From positions 1 to 9,823 of the forward strand of contig DLLB01000059.1 of the NCBI GenBank assembly GCA_002477905.1: DNA of 9,823 nucleotides, read 5' to 3'. Source of the stretch: Clostridiales bacterium UBA7573. Lineage in GTDB: Bacteria; Bacillota; Clostridia; Oscillospirales; CAG-272. Below the pieces are notes generated by a model. It saw only the letters and a list, made by a program, of their open reading frames with translations, ran no database searches and was not told the origin of the DNA. Below, piece by piece: positions 5,928 through 9,823 of this stretch. Position 1 is the stretch's first letter, and each line of letters starts with the position of its first letter. The position numbers were made by a program, and so were the translations under genes.

Positions 5928-6725
5928 TTAGGTGCGGACGGTGGTACCGGCTGGGATACAGATCTGTTCTTTTTTATCGCGCTCCACCCACAAGTCAAGC
6001 GCGGTCGGATTCTGAAAAACACGCTCGTCGGCGCTGATGCGCAGTTGCTTTTGCGCGGTCATATAATCATAGATCTCCAGATTGGTCGCGTACCAGATAC
6101 GGTCGCTGCCGGACACGGTTTGCAAAATCCGCTCCATGTGCGCCCAATCTTCTTCGGTGCGAAATTCATGCGCATGTCCCCAAATGTACAAAAGCGGCGA
6201 ATACCACTCGGAATCCAGCTGCTCCATGAATGTTTCGCACAGCGGCAGCGCGTCGCGATGATGGCAGGTCGGATGCCACTGTAAAAAATCCTCCGGCAGG
6301 CAAAAATCCCGCGTTGCGCGCGTGGTGCGGGCATAGACAATGCCGCAGGCGTCCATTACCGCGCATACCGCGTCGTTATAAGAGCCGCTCGGATAGGACA
6401 TGCCCACCACCGGCACCCCGAAGATCCGCTCCAGCTCCCTGCGATCGGAAAGCACCTCAACAATCAGCGACTGTTTCGGCATACGCGCGGGCCAGCCGTG
6501 CGAAACGGTATGCGCCGCCACTTCCTGTCCGGCATAACGCGCGCGCAGTTCCTCCGCATCCTCCTCGGTAGGATGCGAAAAGCGCGTGCTGTTCAAGTGA
6601 AACGTGCCTTTCACACCGTAAGTGCGAAACAGCTCGATCAGGCGTGCGTCCTCGCTGGGACCGTCGTCATAGCTGAACGTCACGATTCGTTTCTTTCCAC
6701 CCGGATACACATGATACTGTATCAT
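5928..6725 (-). CDS. NodB-type polysaccharide deacetylase (carbohydrate esterase 4-like)
   Basis: A 265-residue protein with the NodB fold. TFSYDDGPSED carries the catalytic/metal pair Asp20-Asp21, and AAHTVSHGWP gives the metal ligands His72 and His76. MSYPSG (109-114) stands for the usual RxPxG motif with the Arg replaced, and LYIWGHAHEF (179-188) provides the late His motif. The last 50 residues (…VFQNPTALDLWVE…IPAGTTV) form a small beta-rich tail found in some family members. Known relatives remove N- or O-acetyl groups from glycans using a divalent metal. No signal peptide is visible, so it should be cytoplasmic, unlike most peptidoglycan deacetylases. The start at 6725 has GGAGG 7 nt upstream. 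It lies 45 nt after the patatin gene, same strand, so they probably share a transcript. The true substrate is unknown. Confidence 0.9.
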   Translation of the reverse strand: MIQYHVYPGGKKRIVTFSYDDGPSEDARLIELFRTYGVKGTFHLNSTRFSHPTEEDAEELRARYAGQEVAAHTVSHGWPARMPKQSLIVEVLSDRRELERIFGVPVVGMSYPSGSYNDAVCAVMDACGIVYARTTRATRDFCLPEDFLQWHPTCHHRDALPLCETFMEQLDSEWYSPLLYIWGHAHEFRTEEDWAHMERILQTVSGSDRIWYATNLEIYDYMTAQKQLRISADERVFQNPTALDLWVERDKKEQICIPAGTTVRT

Positions 6726-6770
6726 AAAATTCCTCCCAAAATCCTGTATAGCTTGCGCCGCGTTTCGGAT

Positions 6771-7628
6771 TCAATACGTCCCCTGTTTCAAAAACGCGCG
6801 CAGGGCGGGCAATGCGGCAACCGCGTCGCGGATGCCGGAATTGTACAAAGCCGCCATTTTATTTTCATCCCGCTCAAATTTGGAGATCTTCACGGGTGCG
6901 CCCGGACGAATGAGAAACACTTCTCCGGCTTCCTCCAGGCGTGCAAGATAATCCAAAATGCGGTTATACAACAGATCGCGTGAGACGATCCGCCGCAACA
7001 GCGCGGGATATTTCGCATATTTCAACCGCAACAACGGCATCAGCGACGTCTTATGCTTGCGATAAGTCGCGTCCCGCGTCAAGATCACCACATTGCGCTT
7101 GTGCCCCTGCAAAATCGACCGCCGGATCGGGATGGGATCGGAAAGTCCGCCGTCTAAATACGGTACGCCGCGGTAAAAGATCACCGGCGACATCAGCGGA
7201 AGCGCGCTGGACGCCGCGATCAGCCGGCGTTCCTTCCATAAATCGTGAATCTTGTGATATTCCGGCTGTCCGGTGACGCAGTTGGTCACCACCACCGTCA
7301 GATTGCCGTCACAGCGGTTAAATCCTGCATAATCCACCGGAATCAGGGCGTTTGCCACATCGTTGAACATGAAATCATGCCCGAAAAGCGAACCGGTGCG
7401 AAAGAAATTCGACAACCCCAAATACCTTGCGTCCGTTAAATATCGTGTGGTCGCATGATAAAACCGCGTCCGTTGCCCCGGTAAATAGGAGATTGCGTTG
7501 CACGCGCCTGCGCTGACCGCAATGCAGTCCGTAAAATGAACGTCATGATCCAAAAAAGCGTCCAACACCCCCGCCGTGTATACGCCGCGCATGCCGCCGC
7601 CTTCCAATACCAATCCGATTTCTTTCAT
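6771..7628 (-). CDS. Patatin-like phospholipase/acyl hydrolase, YjjU-like
   Basis: A 285-residue cytoplasmic lipid acyl hydrolase of the patatin family. The oxyanion-hole loop is EGGGMRG (9-15), the nucleophile Ser39 sits in AVSAGA where the usual first Gly of GxSxG is Val, and the dyad Asp159 is in YLDGGLSDPIP. The overall pattern, with VLEGGGMRGVYTAGVLDAF at the N-terminus and length near 285, fits the YjjU-like branch. Such enzymes cleave acyl chains from phospholipids or related esters by a Ser-Asp dyad; the substrate here is unknown. The start at 7628 is preferred over the adjacent ATG at 7631 because AGGAGG is then 6 nt away; the longer reading from 7670 would include the promoter -10. 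It is first in a probable operon with the deacetylase. No signal peptide or membrane segment is evident. Confidence 0.92.
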   Translation of the reverse strand: MKEIGLVLEGGGMRGVYTAGVLDAFLDHDVHFTDCIAVSAGACNAISYLPGQRTRFYHATTRYLTDARYLGLSNFFRTGSLFGHDFMFNDVANALIPVDYAGFNRCDGNLTVVVTNCVTGQPEYHKIHDLWKERRLIAASSALPLMSPVIFYRGVPYLDGGLSDPIPIRRSILQGHKRNVVILTRDATYRKHKTSLMPLLRLKYAKYPALLRRIVSRDLLYNRILDYLARLEEAGEVFLIRPGAPVKISKFERDENKMAALYNSGIRDAVAALPALRAFLKQGTY

Positions 7629-7659
7629 CATGCCCCTCCTTCCGACTTTCTTCCCCTTT

Positions 7660-7692
7660 ATTATATCCACCTCTTATGCATTTGTCAAGAGG
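7660..7692 (-). promoter_or_regulatory. Perfect consensus promoter of the patatin-deacetylase operon, with overlapping inverted repeat
   Basis: On the minus strand TTGACA (7688-7683), a 17-bp spacer, and TATAAT (7665-7660) match the sigma-A consensus at all twelve positions. Transcription would start near 7653, about 25 nt before the patatin ATG. CCTCTT (7670-7675) and AAGAGG (7687-7692) form a 6-bp inverted repeat with an 11-bp spacer that overlaps the -35 and most of the spacer. That is a plausible repressor operator; no regulator gene for it is identified here. Confidence 0.88.
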
Positions 7693-7715
7693 CTTCCGCG
7701 GGATGCGCAGCGTGC

Positions 7716-7763
7716 GGTTTTCGCGGGGATGGGAAGGGGAGCCTTTTTCAAAAGGCTCCCCTT
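7716..7763 (-). repeat. Dispersed palindromic element, copy D, downstream of mnmG
   Basis: AAGGGGAGCCTTTT (7734-7747) is the perfect complement of 7750-7763. Read in the direction of mnmG transcription the hairpin begins 92 nt after the stop codon and is followed by ATCCCCGCGAAAACC, the same tail as copies B and C. No uridine tract follows. It separates mnmG from the patatin promoter and may end the mnmG transcript. The remainder of 7764-7855 is the mnmG 3' untranslated region and shows no gene. Confidence 0.75.
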
Positions 7764-7855
7764 GCAAAGCGTAAGATTGCTTCTTTTTCTTTGTCTATCC
7801 GTTTTCCCCGATCCCTTTTCCCATAAGCCGTACCTTTCGTACTCCCGCTTTTCTT

Positions 7856-9733
7856 TCAGCGACCGAGGCGAATGAGGAGCACGGAGATGTCGGCGGGTGA
7901 AACGCCGCTGATACGGGAGGCTTGTCCGACGCTGGTGGGGCGGATCTTGGCGAGCTTCTGCCGGGCTTCGATGCGCAGTCCCTCCATCGAAGCATAATCC
8001 AGATCGGGCGGGAGCTGTTTTTCCTCCAGCCGCCGGAATTTTTCGGCTTCGGCAAGCTCCCGCTTGATGTAGCCGTCATATTTCAACCGGATCTCCACGG
8101 TTTGCCGCACATCGCGCGCAAGCGGCGGGCGGGTGGGATCAAAGGGGGCAAGCACCGCATAGGTGATCTGCGGGCGGCGCAAAAGCTCGCTCATACGCAT
8201 GCCGACGGAAAGCGGCGCCGTACCAAGCGATTCCAAAACCGCATTCAATTCCGCCGACGGGCGGATGGTCGTTTGCCGCGCGCGTTTTTCCTCCGCTTCA
8301 ATCGCTGCCATTTTCTCCATAAAACGCGCGTACCGTGCGTCGGAGATCAGTCCCACGCGCCGCCCGATGGGCGTCAGCCGTTCGGCGGCGTTGTCCTGCC
8401 GCAGAAGCAGACGGTATTCGGAACGCGAGGTCATCATCCGATAGGGCTCATTGGTCCCTTTGGTTACAAGATCGTCGATCAGCGTACCGATATACGACGA
8501 ATCCCGCGTTAAGATCATCGGCGCTTCGCCCTTGATCCACAGCGCGCAGTTGATGCCGGCAACCAGTCCCTGCGCCGCGGCTTCTTCATACCCGGAGGTG
8601 CCGTTGAACTGCCCTGCGCCGTACAATCCGGCGATCTGCTTGAACGCAAGCGTCGCGGAAAGCTGGGTGGGATCCACGCAGTCGTATTCGATCGCATAAG
8701 CCGTGCGCATCATCTGCGCATGGGCAAATCCCGGCAGGGTGCGGAGCATCTTCCGCTGGACTTCTTCCGGCAAAGAGGAAGAAAAACCCTGCAAATACAT
8801 TTCTTTGGTATCTTTTCCAAGCGGCTCCACAAACAGTTGATGCCGCTCTTTCTCCGCAAAACGCACCACCTTATCTTCAATACTCGGACAATAGCGGGGA
8901 CCTGTACCGTGAATACGTCCGGCATAGATCGGAGAGCGGTGCAGATTCTCCCGGATGATCGCGTGCGTCGCCGCGTTGGTATAGACGATATGGCAGGGAA
9001 TCTGCTGCAAATGGTCGAATTGATGCGGATCGGTATCCGCGCTGTACGGCGTGATCTCCTCCTCGCCCGGCTGTTCTTCCAGTTGCGTGAAGTCGATGGA
9101 ATCTTTGTGAATCCGCGCCGGCGTACCGGTTTTGAACCGCAAAAACTCCACACCATAGGCTTTGAGCGCATCGGTGAGCGCGGTGGCGGCAAGCATGCCG
9201 TCCGGTCCGCCGGTGTATTCCGTTTCCCCGATGATAATTTTGCCGTTTAAATAGGTGCCCGTGCATAGGATCGCGCCTTTCACCCGAAAGACCGCGCCGA
9301 GGCGCGTCACCACGCCCGTCACCGCGCCGTTTTCCACCAGCACGTCCACAATCTCCGCCTGGATCAGCGACAGTCCCGGCGTATTTTCCAGAATCCGCTT
9401 CATGCGGGTGCGGTACGCCGCGCGATCCGCCTGGACGCGTTTGGAATGTACCGCCGCGCCCTTGCCCAAATTCAGCGTCCGGCTCTGGAGCGTCACTTCG
9501 TCTGCCGCGCGTCCCATTTCGCCGCCCAGCGCGTCGATCTCAAACACCAGATGTCCTTTTCCCGTGCCGCCGATGGACGGATTGCACGGCATGTTCCCCA
9601 CCGCGTCCAGGTTAATGGTGAACAGCAGGGTGTTCAAACCCAGTCTTGCGCACGCAAGCGCAGCTTCAATTCCGGCGTGCCCCGCGCCGATGACTGCAAC
9701 ATCTGCGGAGCCTGCTTCATATCTTTCTTCCAT
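7856..9733 (-). CDS. mnmG: tRNA uridine-5-carboxymethylaminomethyl modification enzyme MnmG (GidA)
   Basis: A 625-residue FAD-dependent enzyme, the normal length. With MnmE it builds the cmnm5/nm5 group at C5 of the wobble uridine (U34) of certain tRNAs, in the cytoplasm. The Rossmann motif is VIGAGHAGIEAA (14-25); MPCNPSIGGTGKGHLV (48-63) holds the conserved Cys50, and GPRYCPSIEDKVVRF (278-292) holds Cys282, matching the two catalytic cysteines of the E. coli enzyme. Also visible are TGTYLNGKIIIGE (158-170), NGTSGYEEAAAQGL (377-390), the LIDDLVTKGTNEPYRM stretch, KYDGYI (551-556) and the C-terminal SRISGVSPADI helix that contacts MnmE. The start at 9733 has AAAGGA 5 nt upstream; an ATG 51 nt earlier is disfavoured because its extra residues are unlike the family. 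The gene rsmG (gidB), often next to mnmG, is absent downstream; mnmE would lie beyond the window if linked. Confidence 0.98.
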   Translation of the reverse strand: MEERYEAGSADVAVIGAGHAGIEAALACARLGLNTLLFTINLDAVGNMPCNPSIGGTGKGHLVFEIDALGGEMGRAADEVTLQSRTLNLGKGAAVHSKRVQADRAAYRTRMKRILENTPGLSLIQAEIVDVLVENGAVTGVVTRLGAVFRVKGAILCTGTYLNGKIIIGETEYTGGPDGMLAATALTDALKAYGVEFLRFKTGTPARIHKDSIDFTQLEEQPGEEEITPYSADTDPHQFDHLQQIPCHIVYTNAATHAIIRENLHRSPIYAGRIHGTGPRYCPSIEDKVVRFAEKERHQLFVEPLGKDTKEMYLQGFSSSLPEEVQRKMLRTLPGFAHAQMMRTAYAIEYDCVDPTQLSATLAFKQIAGLYGAGQFNGTSGYEEAAAQGLVAGINCALWIKGEAPMILTRDSSYIGTLIDDLVTKGTNEPYRMMTSRSEYRLLLRQDNAAERLTPIGRRVGLISDARYARFMEKMAAIEAEEKRARQTTIRPSAELNAVLESLGTAPLSVGMRMSELLRRPQITYAVLAPFDPTRPPLARDVRQTVEIRLKYDGYIKRELAEAEKFRRLEEKQLPPDLDYASMEGLRIEARQKLAKIRPTSVGQASRISGVSPADISVLLIRLGR

Positions 9734-9823
9734 GAATATCCTTTCTGTATCAAACAAGGAGGTACGGTTTTCGGGGAAAAGCAACCAAACAAAGAGAAAG
9801 CGGAACTCTCATGCCTTTGCACG

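Noticed and set aside
9809..9823. Possible 3' end of an upstream gene before mnmG (TGA at 9811-9809, minus strand)
   Set aside because: Only four codons are visible before the stop, too few to assign a reading frame or family.

Overview
The window looks like chromosomal DNA from a low-to-mid-GC-ancestry but locally GC-rich member of the Bacillota, most likely class Clostridia (Oscillospiraceae-like). The grounds are purine-rich Gram-positive-type Shine-Dalgarno sites before every gene, an OmpR-type two-component pair beside a Cthe_2159-type beta-helix lipoprotein, and dispersed GGGGAGCC/AAAAGGCTCCCC palindromes between genes of a kind I associate with this group. The taxonomic call is inference; no rRNA gene is present.

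Layout, left to right. 1-222 is non-coding and filled with palindromic repeats. 223-2116 (minus) is a translationally coupled response regulator and sensor kinase pair. 2117-2301 is a divergent control region with a good promoter for the regulator, an 11-bp-phased direct repeat that looks like an OmpR-family binding site, and a nested hairpin that reaches the Shine-Dalgarno site of the next gene. 2302-4179 (plus) is a secreted, probably lipid-anchored, carbohydrate-binding beta-helix protein. 4180-4371 is the convergent gap with a terminator-like repeat. 4372-5739 (minus) is a MATE-family efflux transporter, preceded by a hairpin-rich 188-nt leader. 5928-6725 and 6771-7628 (minus) are a NodB-type deacetylase and a YjjU-like patatin, apparently one operon behind a perfect consensus promoter. 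7629-7855 holds that promoter and another palindromic repeat. 7856-9733 (minus) is mnmG (gidA).

How the parts may work together: the two-component pair probably controls the divergent beta-helix lipoprotein (inference from position and the phased repeat). The patatin and deacetylase have no visible secretion signals and may act together on lipid or glycan substrates inside the cell. mnmG is a housekeeping tRNA-modification gene, here without rsmG next to it. The most unusual structure is a family of palindromic elements: all three full copies lie downstream of a gene in the same orientation relative to it, hairpin first and then a conserved ATCCCCRCGAAAAC tail. No CRISPR array, insertion sequence, phage gene, tRNA or rRNA was recognised, and there is no clear evidence of a wholly new multi-gene system.
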